A stretch of 25,411 nt of DNA from CAYMBL01 sp044225155 (GTDB lineage: Bacteria; Planctomycetota; Phycisphaerae; UBA1845; Fen-1342). The position numbers and the translations under genes were made by a program. Location: the NCBI GenBank assembly GCA_044225155.1, contig JBGAJB010000019.1, positions 1-25,411 of the forward strand. The letters run 5' to 3'. The notes below the pieces were generated by a model. That model was not told the DNA's origin and did not search any database. It saw only the letters and a program-made list of their open reading frames with translations. Shown in pieces: positions 8,198 through 15,833 of the stretch. Within the stretch, counting starts at the first letter, position 1. Each line of letters opens with the position of its first letter.

Positions 8198-8975
8198 ATG
8201 CGGATCTGTTTCACCAGCGACCTTCACGGCCGGCTGGTGCTATACGATCAACTGACGCACTTGCTGCGTTCGAGCACTCCCGACCTGCTGATCCTGGGCG
8301 GCGATCTTCTCATGGACGGGGATATCGACGATCCGCTGGGCACGCAGGGACGTTGGACACGCGACGTATTTGCCCCGCGCCTGCGGGCGTGGCGCACGAT
8401 CCATCCGCGAATGGAAATCGCCGTCATTCTGGGAAATCACGATTGGGCGTGTACGGAAGGCGTCTTGCGTGAGCTGGGCGCGAGCGGCCTGCTCGTCGTC
8501 CTCGGCCCCCACGAGGTCTGGCGGTACGGCNNNNNNNNNNNNNNNNNNNNNTGCGACTCCGCTGACTGGCGGCGTCGTGTGGGATGAGACAACCCAGGCG
8601 GCGCGGCAGGCGACGCCCGAGGAGCATTTCGCGACCAAAAATCCGGCGCTCTCGGCCATGTTGCCCGCGGCGCTGCCGAGCGAGCCGTGCGTGTTCGTCT
8701 GCCACGCTCCCCCACACAATACTCACCTCGATCGGCTGCCGCATGTGGACTATCCGGTCGGCTCAGTCGCCGTGAGGCATTGGATCGAACAGCATCCCCC
8801 GCACGTCGCTCTTCACGGTCACATTCACGAATCCCCGCAGGTGACCGGCGGCATCCTCGAAGAACTCGCCGGCTGCCCTTGCATCAATCCCGGCCAGACT
8901 AATGACCGCCTTCACGCCGTGACCTTCGACCTGGAAAAAGTGCAAAGCTCGTTGCGCCACACGGTGCAGGCGTGA
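8198..8975 (+). CDS. Metallophosphoesterase, interrupted by an assembly gap
   Basis: This is a calcineurin-like phosphoesterase with two metal ions. All signature blocks are present: SDLHG at the N-terminus, LILGGDLL, GNHDW, then after the gap CHAPPHNTH and HGHIHES near the C-terminus. The 21-N run cuts the gene after GPHEVWRYG. The frame before the gap (start ATG at 8198) and the frame after it (stop TGA at 8973-8975) differ, so the N count is not the true gap length. A true length of 2 modulo 3 (for example 20 or 23) would join them into one protein of about 258 residues. Substrate unknown. The stop overlaps the aroK GTG start. Confidence 0.82.
8531..8551. other. Assembly gap, 21 N
   Basis: A run of 21 undetermined bases lies inside the metallophosphoesterase gene. 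Its length breaks the reading frame of an otherwise intact family member, so it is an estimate or a placeholder. Confidence 0.97.
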
Positions 8976-9547
8976 ATCGTGCGGCCGATTTTCTCGCGGG
9001 CCGGGCCGATCTGGCCCTGATCGGCCTGCGCGGCAGCGGAAAGAGCACGATCGGCCGGGGCGTCGCAGCGCGGCTGGGGCGCGAGTTTGTCGATACTGAC
9101 GTGTCGATCTCTTTGCACGCCGGTCAATCGATCGCCGAGATTTTTCGCGCGCAGGGCGAGGCTGCATTTCGCGACATTGAGGCGGAAATCGTGCGAAATT
9201 TGCTTCGCGGCACAGGGCGCGTCGTTGCTCTCGGCGGTGGCGCCATCCTCAATGGGCAAACGCGCGAGCGACTGAAGGAATGTGCGGCGACCGTCTGGCT
9301 GCACGCGGAGCCGCGCGCGCTGCGCCAGCGTCTCTCCACGGATGTACGAACGCCGGAAGCTCGACCATCTCTGACTGGTGCACCGGTGCTGGATGAGATT
9401 GAGGCGGTGCTCATGCAGCGCGAACCGCTTTACCGCGCGGCCGCCGACATCGTGGTCGACACCAGTGTGCTGACGCCCGAGCAATCAGTCGCGGCCGTCA
9501 TCTCGGCTCTGCAACCCGCGTCGAACTCGCCGAGGCCCTCCGCATGA
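8972..9547 (+). CDS. aroK: Shikimate kinase
   Basis: Shikimate kinase phosphorylates shikimate with ATP in aromatic amino acid synthesis. The 191-residue protein shows the Walker A motif GLRGSGKST near residue 18, the DTDVSI block with the shikimate-binding Asp, FRDIEAEIV with a substrate-binding Arg, the LGGGAIL loop, the lid arginine region RPSLTG and REPLYRAAAD. Length is normal. The start is a GTG at 8972 that overlaps the previous stop (GTGA), and the end overlaps the next ATG (ATGA), so it is coupled on both sides. No other aromatic pathway gene is visible. Confidence 0.93.
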   Translation: MNRAADFLAGRADLALIGLRGSGKSTIGRGVAARLGREFVDTDVSISLHAGQSIAEIFRAQGEAAFRDIEAEIVRNLLRGTGRVVALGGGAILNGQTRERLKECAATVWLHAEPRALRQRLSTDVRTPEARPSLTGAPVLDEIEAVLMQREPLYRAAADIVVDTSVLTPEQSVAAVISALQPASNSPRPSA

Positions 9548-11046
9548 CCGCACTGTCCGGATTCTTCATCTGGCTGCTCGGACTGTGCGTGGGCAGTTTT
9601 CTGAACGTCGTGGTCTATCGCCTGCCGCGCGGCTTGTCGGTCGGCGAGCCGGCGCGTTCGTTCTGTCCGTCGTGCCGCACGACCCTCGCGTGGCATGACA
9701 ATCTTCCACTGTTGAGCTGGCTGATGTTGCGCGGGCGATGCCGTTACTGCGGCGTACCGATTTCCTCACAATACCCGCTCGTCGAAGCATTCACCGGCCT
9801 CGCATTTGTGCTGGTGTTTCATCTGCTGGTCGTCCAGCACGCGCACGGACACCTTTCATCCGCGACATGGCCGGCCGATGCACCGTTCGTTACGGCGTGG
9901 CTGATTCTCACGGCCGCGATGATGGCTTGCAGCGCGATGGACATCGTCAGCTACATGATCGACACGCGCATCACGGACTGGACGGTGGCGGTCGCGATCG
10001 TGCTTCTCGCCTTGTGGCCGCGCCCTGCCGCGCTACTGCCGACAGCCGAGATGCCGCTCGCGGCGGCCGCCGTCGGAGGCTTCGCCGCCACGCTGATCAT
10101 GTTGTGGCTCACAGTTTGGCGTCAGCCCGCGCCGCTGCCGGAAGCGCCAGAGGCGACAAACACGCTATCACCCGCCGCGTCTGATTCCGCGACGGATGCC
10201 GGATCGGTTTCCCATCCCAGCATTCACGGCCGTGGTACTCGCCGCACTGTCCGCGCTAATCGCCGTCTCCACTTCATCCACTTCCGTCACTGCGGCCGCG
10301 ATTCCCACCGCCTTTCTCGCGCTGTTCGCGGGCATGACGCTCGCCAGTGGGCATTCGCGCGAGGCGGATCAGGAACTGCACGACGCAATTTCAGAGGAAG
10401 CGCCGCGCGCCCGAGTGACTGCCCTGCGCGAATTGGCCTGGCTCATTCCCATTCTCGCCGTCGGCGCGATCGTGTGGTTTCTGGCGTCCGGGCCCGGCGT
10501 GGCAACTTGGTCGAATGCGATGCGGCTGCAAATGGGACCGTTCACGCCGCTAGCTGGAGCCACCTACGCAATTTTCGGAGCGATGGTTGGCGCGGCCCTC
10601 GGATGGGCCATCCGAATTCTCTTCACGCTGGCATTCGGACAGGAAGCATTCGGCGTCGGCGATATCTACATCCTCGCGGCCGCCGGGGCGGCCGGCGGAT
10701 GGGAAATCGCCGTGCTGGGCTTCTTGCTGGCCGTCGCCATCGCCCTGGCGGGCTGGATCATCGGGCTATTTCTCAAACAAACGGTCATGATCCCGTTTGG
10801 TCCGCCGCTCGCGATCGGCTTTCTGGCTGCACTCTGGCTGCATCGCCCCGCCGCCGAGTTCTTTTCCGACCGAATCGCCCCGCAGGTTGGGTCGCTTCGA
10901 GCGGCCTGGGACGCACAGCCGCAGGTCGTGCTGCTCGCGGGCGGATTCTTGGTGGCTGGAGCCGTGTTGTCCGTATTCATCGCCCGCTTTGTTCGCCGGC
11001 TCGCGGAAGGCGGCTTTGGCGCGCCGAAGTCGTGATAACTGCGTGA
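9544..11046 (+). CDS. Prepilin peptidase (A24 family), N-terminal half; frameshifted
   Basis: This begins a type IV prepilin leader peptidase, an inner-membrane aspartic protease and N-methylase. The real family sequence runs from 9544 to about 10195. It holds a first membrane segment with CVGSFLNVVVYRLPRG, a zinc-type pair of CxxC motifs (C41/C44 and C66/C69), and the first catalytic Asp region SAMDIVSYMIDTRITD (D133/D140). After an Ala/Ser/Thr-rich linker near 10150-10200 the frame turns into Arg/His-rich non-membrane sequence up to a stop at 11044-11046, while membrane segments and the second catalytic motif continue in the next frame. One extra base near the linker (or a true frameshift mutation) would explain this. 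The ATG overlaps the aroK stop. Confidence 0.75.
   Translation: MTALSGFFIWLLGLCVGSFLNVVVYRLPRGLSVGEPARSFCPSCRTTLAWHDNLPLLSWLMLRGRCRYCGVPISSQYPLVEAFTGLAFVLVFHLLVVQHAHGHLSSATWPADAPFVTAWLILTAAMMACSAMDIVSYMIDTRITDWTVAVAIVLLALWPRPAALLPTAEMPLAAAAVGGFAATLIMLWLTVWRQPAPLPEAPEATNTLSPAASDSATDAGSVSHPSIHGRGTRRTVRANRRLHFIHFRHCGRDSHRLSRAVRGHDARQWAFARGGSGTARRNFRGSAARPSDCPARIGLAHSHSRRRRDRVVSGVRARRGNLVECDAAANGTVHAASWSHLRNFRSDGWRGPRMGHPNSLHAGIRTGSIRRRRYLHPRGRRGGRRMGNRRAGLLAGRRHRPGGLDHRAISQTNGHDPVWSAARDRLSGCTLAASPRRRVLFRPNRPAGWVASSGLGRTAAGRAARGRILGGWSRVVRIHRPLCSPARGRRLWRAEVVITA
10196..11035 (+). CDS. Prepilin peptidase (A24 family), C-terminal half in shifted frame
   Basis: This frame continues the prepilin peptidase begun at 9544. 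Its 279 residues have several hydrophobic membrane segments and the second catalytic motif FGVGDIYILAAAGAAGG, where the family has GxGDxK-type sequence (Asp near residue 156 of this part). The last 70 residues end in two more membrane segments and a basic tail. The ATG at 10196 is the first in this frame, but no Shine-Dalgarno precedes it, and the upstream frame is open into the Pro/Arg-rich linker. A sequencing or assembly error is the simplest reading; a genuinely split two-chain enzyme or a disabled gene are alternatives. Confidence 0.72.
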   Translation: MPDRFPIPAFTAVVLAALSALIAVSTSSTSVTAAAIPTAFLALFAGMTLASGHSREADQELHDAISEEAPRARVTALRELAWLIPILAVGAIVWFLASGPGVATWSNAMRLQMGPFTPLAGATYAIFGAMVGAALGWAIRILFTLAFGQEAFGVGDIYILAAAGAAGGWEIAVLGFLLAVAIALAGWIIGLFLKQTVMIPFGPPLAIGFLAALWLHRPAAEFFSDRIAPQVGSLRAAWDAQPQVVLLAGGFLVAGAVLSVFIARFVRRLAEGGFGAPKS

Positions 11047-11138
11047 ATTTCCGATGAAATCTGAAATTCTCGAATCCAGAATCAAAAGTCGGGCATATCC
11101 TCTCTGCCGATAGGACATCAAAGCTGGGGGGTGCTGCG

Positions 11139-11516
11139 ATGAAACGCATCACGGTAGCCGTAAGGGTTGCGAAGCCCGTCCATCCACCAACTCCGCTCTC
11201 ACAACTCGCCCAAATTGTGGCCAAGGCATCCATCTGGTGCCGCACAGTGCTGGCGAACTTCAACGAGCGCCTGAAACGCTGGGAGGCCGAGCGTGCGCGC
11301 CCGGTCTCGGAACTTTCCGAGGCGCAGCAGCACGCAATCCAAACCGCCGAATCGCATGGCCACACGCTCACGCACTGGCGTCACGCGGGCCGCGCCACGG
11401 CCATGTGCGAGTGCTCGTCGTGCGGAAGCTGCGCAGTGATCCGGCTGCGCGGCGGTTCACACGTCAGCCTTTACGGCGACGCGCTGAATTCGAACTGTGC
11501 GGAACAGTTTCGCTAA
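11139..11516 (+). CDS. Hypothetical small Cys-containing protein
   Basis: I do not recognise this 125-residue protein. The ATG has a purine-rich GGGGGG run (11126-11131) 7 nt upstream. The N-terminal half is basic and helical. From about residue 70 it looks like a compact domain: HGHTLTHWRHAGRATAMCEC followed by SSCGSCAVIRL, and a closing NCAEQF. The clustered cysteines (CxCxxCGxC) plus a late Cys could bind zinc or an Fe-S centre, but this is a guess. It sits alone at the end of the plus-strand block, 103 nt after the prepilin peptidase, and converges with the YraN gene. Confidence 0.6.
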   Translation: MKRITVAVRVAKPVHPPTPLSQLAQIVAKASIWCRTVLANFNERLKRWEAERARPVSELSEAQQHAIQTAESHGHTLTHWRHAGRATAMCECSSCGSCAVIRLRGGSHVSLYGDALNSNCAEQFR

Positions 11517-11561
11517 CGGCGCGACTCCGTCCCGAGCAGGTGCTTAGGCACGTGTCGCTTC

Positions 11562-11987
11562 TCAACTCGGCGGCCAGCGCTTCGGCGCGAACGCATCTGC
11601 GATGTGCGCGATGTCACACTTTCCGTCGCGCCGCTGAACGATGGTGACGACGTCAAATCGCAACGGTGAATCCGTCCAGCCACGCTGATTCACGAGCCAG
11701 GCGGCCGCTCGGACGAGTCGCTTCTGCTTGGTGGGCGTCACGCGCTGCTCGGGGTCGATCCACTCGTCTTCGGTCTGGGTCTTCACTTCGACGAAAACGA
11801 TCGTTTTGCCGTCGCGCATCACGAGATCGAGCTCCCCTACCGGGCATAGGAAGCGTCGCGCGAGTGTTTTCATTTTCAGCTGCTGCAAATGCTTTTCGGC
11901 TAAGGCCTCGCCCTGCAGGCCGAGCTGATGACGCGGATCGGAAGGCGGCGAAGCGCCGGGTTTCTCGGGCATGTCATTGATGCTCAC
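11562..11987 (-). CDS. YraN family (UPF0102) nuclease-fold protein
   Basis: YraN proteins have a restriction-endonuclease-like fold and an unsettled role, often suggested to act on DNA. The 141-residue protein carries GLQGEALAEKHL near residues 23-34, GELDLVMRDG and FVEVKTQ (the E...D...ExK catalytic pattern), and the C-terminal RFDVVTI block; length is typical. The longest version starts with GTG at 11987; an ATG at 11972 giving MPEKPG is an alternative and would cost only five residues. It lies 65 nt downstream of the dehydrogenase stop on the same strand. Confidence 0.9.
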   Translation of the reverse strand: MSINDMPEKPGASPPSDPRHQLGLQGEALAEKHLQQLKMKTLARRFLCPVGELDLVMRDGKTIVFVEVKTQTEDEWIDPEQRVTPTKQKRLVRAAAWLVNQRGWTDSPLRFDVVTIVQRRDGKCDIAHIADAFAPKRWPPS

Positions 11988-12052
11988 GCTCTTGCAACTC
12001 TCTCGCGTTAAGCAGACTCATGAGCGCGGAGTTGCTCAGCGACTTGTCGCGA

Positions 12053-13063
12053 TTACCCCTGCTCGATCACGATCTTCCCAAAATGGCCGCCGGATTGCAT
12101 CGCGCTCAAGGCGGCACGCAGCTCGTCGAATCGAAACGTGCGATCGATCACGGGTTCGATGCGATGCTGGTCGAGAAAACGCAGCATGGCGATGAATGCA
12201 GCCCGCGAATCGACCATGATGCCGGCGATGCGGATGCGGCGCATCAGCACGGGCCCAAGATTGATCTCCGCCTTCAGGCCGGTCAGCGCGCCGAGCAGCG
12301 CGATCGTGCCGCCGGCGCGCGTCGCCCGCACCGAGCGATCAAACGTGCCCGCCCCGCCCGTCTCAACCACCAGATCGGCCCCGAGGCCGCCCGTGACCTC
12401 CAGCACCTGTTTTTCCCAGTCCGGGTGCGTGCGGTAGTTGATCGTGTGTTCGGCGCCGAGCTGGCGGGCGCGCTCCAGCCGCGCGTCGCTGCTGCTCGTG
12501 ATGATCACCGTCGCTCCGAGCGCCACGCCGAGCTGCAGCGCGAAGATCGACACGCCGCCGGTCCCGAGCGTCACGATCGTCTGTCCTGCGGCCACGCGGC
12601 CCTCGGTGACCAGCGCGCTCCAGGCCGTCAGCGCCGCGATCGGCAGCGTCGCGGCCTGCGCGAAGTCGTAGCATTCCGGAATCGGCAGCACGGCCTGCCC
12701 GGGCAGCGCCACCCGCTCGGCCGCCATTCCGGGGCCCGGAGTACCGAGCGTCGTGCGCAGGTATTCCTCGCGATACGGGCCGTCCTGCCAGCCGGCGACG
12801 AAGTGGGTGAGGACGCGATCGCCCGCTTTGATCCCCTGCACCTTCGAGCCGACAGCGCTCACCACGCCGGCTGCGTCGCTCAGCGGTACAGCGGGCAGAC
12901 GCAGCTTCGGGTTGTACTGGCCGGCGATGACGAGCAAATCGCGATAGTTCGGACTTGCGGCGCGAATGTCGACGACGACCTCGCCGGCGCCGCAAGCAGG
13001 GTCGGGCACTTCAACCGGTCTCAGATGATCGAGACCGAACGCATCAAACTGAAAGGCGCGCAT
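12053..13063 (-). CDS. Zinc-type/quinone oxidoreductase-like NAD(P)-dependent alcohol dehydrogenase
   Basis: This is a medium-chain dehydrogenase/reductase of the quinone oxidoreductase type, 336 residues. The N-terminal GroES-like domain has EVVVDIRAASPNYRDLLVI and LSDAAGVVSAVG; the Rossmann domain has TLGTGGVSIFALQLG near residues 165-180 and GLGADLVVETGG later. The Cys-rich structural zinc lobe of classical alcohol dehydrogenases is absent, so it may be zinc-independent. The frame is open further upstream to 13306, but that part is Arg-rich and overlaps the DUF58 gene, so the ATG at 13063 (GAGG about 7-10 nt upstream) is the start. Substrate is unknown. Confidence 0.88.
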   Translation of the reverse strand: MRAFQFDAFGLDHLRPVEVPDPACGAGEVVVDIRAASPNYRDLLVIAGQYNPKLRLPAVPLSDAAGVVSAVGSKVQGIKAGDRVLTHFVAGWQDGPYREEYLRTTLGTPGPGMAAERVALPGQAVLPIPECYDFAQAATLPIAALTAWSALVTEGRVAAGQTIVTLGTGGVSIFALQLGVALGATVIITSSSDARLERARQLGAEHTINYRTHPDWEKQVLEVTGGLGADLVVETGGAGTFDRSVRATRAGGTIALLGALTGLKAEINLGPVLMRRIRIAGIMVDSRAAFIAMLRFLDQHRIEPVIDRTFRFDELRAALSAMQSGGHFGKIVIEQG

Positions 13064-13085
13064 CCTGATCCTCGTATTGCGAGCG

Positions 13086-13091
13086 ATTGTA
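13086..13091 (-). promoter_or_regulatory. -10-like hexamer TACAAT upstream of the dehydrogenase
   Basis: TACAAT on the minus strand ends 22 nt before the ATG at 13063. It lies between the DUF58 stop and the dehydrogenase start. No good -35 box is seen. Confidence 0.3.
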
Positions 13092-13125
13092 GCCGCGCGA
13101 ATTGCATCTGCGCCGCAGGAAAGAC

Positions 13126-14049
13126 TTATCGTCGCCGGCTGCGCTGTACGAGGAACTCCACGAGCGCCTTGTCGAACGGCACCGATGTATCGAGCGCGAC
13201 GTAGTCGGCACGCATGGCGCTGATCTCCGACCGCAGCGATTCGCGCCACTCCGCGACCGCGTCGACGTAGGCGCGCTGCATGACCTCGGCCTCCGTCTCC
13301 AGCCATTGCCCGCTTTCGGGATCTTCGAGTCGCAGCGTGCCGGTAAAAGGGAATCTCACTTCGGCCGCGTCGAGGATGTGCATGACGATCAGGTCGTGGC
13401 CGCGGAAACGGATCTGGTGCAGCGCGGAGCGCAACTCTTCCGGCTCGACCAGCAGGTCGCTCAACAGCACGATCACGCCGCGATGCGGCGCTTGCGTCAA
13501 CGCCTCGGCCACCGACGTGCCGAGCGACAGCCGACCCTCAGGTCGCACCGCCGCCAGCGTTCCAAGCAGGTGCAGCAGATCGCTGCGTCGGGCGCGCGGC
13601 GGAAGCAGCGTCCGCAGGCGCTCGCCGAGCACGGCCAAGCCGATGGCGTCCTGCTGGCGCGTCACCAGATAGCCGAGCGCGGCGCTCAGGTGAATCGCAT
13701 AGAGCAGCTTGTCGCTCGGCTCGGAGCCTGAATCGGACGTTTCGCCGACGACTCCGACCCGCCCCATGCTGGCCGACGCGTCGAGCAGCACGTGACAATC
13801 GAGATGGGTCTCGGCCGTGAATTTCCTGATGTAGAGGCGATCGGTGCGAGCGAAGACGTTCCAATCGATCTGGCGCAAATCATCGCCCTGGGCGTATTTG
13901 CGATGCTCGCTGAACTCGACCGACAGGCCCTGAAATGGGGAGCGATGCAGGCCCGCCAGGAAGCCCTCGACGATAAACCGGGCGCGCAGGTCCAGCCGGC
14001 TGACCTGCTGGATCAGCGCCGGATCGAGATAGCGCGCGAGGGAGGCCAC
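13126..14049 (-). CDS. DUF58 domain-containing protein
   Basis: DUF58 proteins have a von Willebrand factor A-like fold and usually sit with MoxR ATPase and BatA-type genes. The 307-residue protein shows the family block EFSEHRKYAQGDDLRQIDWN near residues 45-64 and FARTDRLYIRKF right after, and a metal-site-like DASASM near 91. The C-terminal part contains VIVLLSDLL. The start is GTG at 14049, preceded by TAATAT 6 nt upstream and no Shine-Dalgarno. No MoxR or vWA partner is visible nearby. It lies 99 nt downstream of yajC. Confidence 0.9.
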   Translation of the reverse strand: MASLARYLDPALIQQVSRLDLRARFIVEGFLAGLHRSPFQGLSVEFSEHRKYAQGDDLRQIDWNVFARTDRLYIRKFTAETHLDCHVLLDASASMGRVGVVGETSDSGSEPSDKLLYAIHLSAALGYLVTRQQDAIGLAVLGERLRTLLPPRARRSDLLHLLGTLAAVRPEGRLSLGTSVAEALTQAPHRGVIVLLSDLLVEPEELRSALHQIRFRGHDLIVMHILDAAEVRFPFTGTLRLEDPESGQWLETEAEVMQRAYVDAVAEWRESLRSEISAMRADYVALDTSVPFDKALVEFLVQRSRRR

Positions 14050-14055
14050 GGCGAG

Positions 14056-14061
14056 ATATTA
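14056..14061 (-). promoter_or_regulatory. -10-like hexamer TAATAT upstream of the DUF58 gene
   Basis: TAATAT on the minus strand ends 6 nt before the GTG start at 14049. This fits a leaderless transcript and supports the GTG as start. Confidence 0.4.
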
Positions 14062-14148
14062 GCGAAACTCAGGACGAGTATTACGCTGCGGACAATTTGC
14101 CGGGATTTGCGCCAATCAGACCGCACGCCGGGCGCGGAAACGTCGGGT

Positions 14149-14520
14149 TTACTTCTTTTCGAGCGGCGCGGCATCCGTCAACACTGTCTTGATCGCGCCG
14201 CGAATGAAGCGCATTTTCACGTTGTTGCTCTCATCGACCTTTACGACCACTTCCTGATCGCGCACCTCCACCACCGTGCCGATGATGCCGCCGACGGTCT
14301 GAACGCGATCGCCCTTCTTCAGTGCGCCGAGCATGTCGTTCATCTTCTTCTGCTCGCCGCGCTGGCTGCGGAACAGGAAGAAATAGAACACGCCGATCAT
14401 CAGCAGGATCGGCAGAAAAGTGCGGAAAAATGAATCCGTCCCGCCGCCGCCCGGGCCCGCGGCCGGGGCGCTGGTGGGAGTGGAGGTAAGCTGCGCCAAC
14501 GGTAGAAGCCAGTCCATCAT
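14149..14520 (-). CDS. yajC: Preprotein translocase subunit YajC
   Basis: YajC is a small inner-membrane accessory of the Sec translocon. The 123-residue protein has an N-terminal Pro/Ala/Gly-rich stretch, one membrane helix (FLPILLMIGVFYFFLFRSQR, about residues 35-54), then the family's cytoplasmic QKKMNDMLGALKKGDRVQTV and GGIIGTVVEV motifs. The start overlaps the tgt stop by 4 nt (ATGA), the common tgt-yajC order. In many bacteria secD and secF follow, but here a DUF58 gene does. Confidence 0.95.
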   Translation of the reverse strand: MMDWLLPLAQLTSTPTSAPAAGPGGGGTDSFFRTFLPILLMIGVFYFFLFRSQRGEQKKMNDMLGALKKGDRVQTVGGIIGTVVEVRDQEVVVKVDESNNVKMRFIRGAIKTVLTDAAPLEKK

Positions 14521-15707
14521 GTCTCGCCTTCGTCGCCTTTCGCGGCCAGCGGACCGGCCAGGAATTCCCGCCGCAGCTCCGCGAATTCGCCACGTTCGAT
14601 TGCGGCCCTCATCCGCGCCATCAGGGCCTGATAGAAGGTGACATTATGGATGGAAACGAGCGTCGCTCCAAGCACCTCGTCATTCGTCAACAGATGCCGC
14701 AGATATCCGCGCGAAAAGCCGCGACAGCAATAGCAGCCGCAGGCAGGATCGAGCGGCTCGGCCGACGTGCGATGAATTGCGTTTCGCAGACGCAGCGTGC
14801 CTTTGCTCGTGAACGCGTAGCCCTTGCGGCCGTTTCGCGTGGGAAGCACGCAATCGAATTGATCGACACCGGCGTGAACCGCCTCCACGAGGTCGCGCGG
14901 CGTGCCGACGCCCATGAGATAGCGCGGCCGATCCTGAGGCAGCTCATTCGCGAAAGCGTCCAGCAGCGCCCACATCTGCTGCGGCGCTTCGCCGACGGAA
15001 AGCCCGCCGAGCGCGTACCCGTCGAAGCCGATCTCGCGCAGCTCGCCCAAGCAGCTTCGACGCAGCGCCAGATCGAGCCCGCCTTGCACGATGCCGTAGA
15101 GAGCTTGATCCGTCCGAGCCTGCGCAGCCTTGCAGCGCGCCGCCCAGGCGATCGTACGGCGCACAGCCGCCCGCACATCGTGACTGGCGACGGCGGCATC
15201 CGGCGCCGCCGACGATTGCGCTGCACCGCCTTGAGTTTCGGTCGCGCGCGTCAGGGGCGGGCATTCGTCGAAACACATGATGATGTCCGCCCCGAGGCGA
15301 TTCTGAATCTCGATCGAGCGTTCCGGCGTGAGGCGAACGAGGGCCCCGTCGATGTGCGAACGAAACTCGACCCCGTCGTCGTCGAGGCGGCGAAGATCAG
15401 ACAGCGAGAAAACCTGGAAGCCGCCGCTATCGGTGAGGATCGGGTGCGGCCAATTCATGAATCGGTGCAGACCGCCGAGATTAGCGACGATCTGCTCGCC
15501 CGGACGCAAAGCGAGGTGATAGGTATTCGCCAGGACGACCTGAGATCCCGTTTCCGCCAACTGGGCCGGAGAAACGCCCTTCACGGCCGCCCGCGTTCCC
15601 ACGGGCATGAAAGCGGGCGTCTCGATCGCCCCGTGCGGCGTGTTAATTCGACCGCGGCGGGCGCGGCCGGAACGGGCGAGGATTTCAAAGGCCAGGCTGG
15701 GCGTCAT
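14517..15707 (-). CDS. tgt: Queuine/preQ1 tRNA-ribosyltransferase
   Basis: Tgt swaps guanine-34 for preQ1 in tRNAs with GUN anticodons. The 396-residue protein contains HPILTDSGGFQVFSL with the active-site Asp near residue 93, QFDCVLPTRNGRKG with the nucleophile Asp, and the zinc site DPACGCYCCRGFSRGYLRHL with a following His. An Ala/Ser/Gly-rich insert (about 15181-15240) interrupts the region after CFDECPPLTRA, where relatives have a short charged helix. The ATG at 15707 has TAGCCT 9 nt upstream and no Shine-Dalgarno. It overlaps yajC by 4 nt. Confidence 0.95.
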   Translation of the reverse strand: MTPSLAFEILARSGRARRGRINTPHGAIETPAFMPVGTRAAVKGVSPAQLAETGSQVVLANTYHLALRPGEQIVANLGGLHRFMNWPHPILTDSGGFQVFSLSDLRRLDDDGVEFRSHIDGALVRLTPERSIEIQNRLGADIIMCFDECPPLTRATETQGGAAQSSAAPDAAVASHDVRAAVRRTIAWAARCKAAQARTDQALYGIVQGGLDLALRRSCLGELREIGFDGYALGGLSVGEAPQQMWALLDAFANELPQDRPRYLMGVGTPRDLVEAVHAGVDQFDCVLPTRNGRKGYAFTSKGTLRLRNAIHRTSAEPLDPACGCYCCRGFSRGYLRHLLTNDEVLGATLVSIHNVTFYQALMARMRAAIERGEFAELRREFLAGPLAAKGDEGET

Positions 15708-15716
15708 TCGCCGAAC

Positions 15717-15722
15717 AGGCTA
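15717..15722 (-). promoter_or_regulatory. -10-like hexamer TAGCCT upstream of tgt
   Basis: TAGCCT on the minus strand ends 9 nt before the tgt ATG. It is the weakest member of the TAnnnT set but sits at the same kind of distance as the others. Confidence 0.3.
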
Positions 15723-15738
15723 ACCGATGCAAACGCGA

Positions 15739-15808
15739 TTGGGGCGGGCATCCTGCCGGCGTCCCGCTCGCATGTCGCGTGCGGAGGTCGACCTGAAACC
15801 CGCCCCAA
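15739..15808. repeat. 10-bp inverted repeat between the PKD gene and tgt
   Basis: The arms TTGGGGCGGG (15739-15748) and CCCGCCCCAA (15799-15808) are perfect complements separated by 50 nt. The spacer holds a smaller imperfect hairpin (CTCGCA and TGCGGAG). It begins 25 nt after the stop of the PKD protein and ends just upstream of the tgt TAGCCT hexamer. It may be a transcription end structure for the surface-protein cluster, but no T-tract follows on the minus strand, so an operator role for tgt is equally possible. Confidence 0.4.
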
Positions 15809-15833
15809 CAAATTCTCTGAGACGATGACCGAA

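Noticed and set aside
12020..13204. Long plus-strand frame opposite the dehydrogenase
   Set aside because: Arg/His/Ala-rich translation typical of the antisense of a high-GC gene; no motif.
13064..13306. N-terminal extension of the dehydrogenase frame
   Set aside because: Arg-rich, unlike the family, and overlaps the DUF58 coding region; the ATG at 13063 is a better start.
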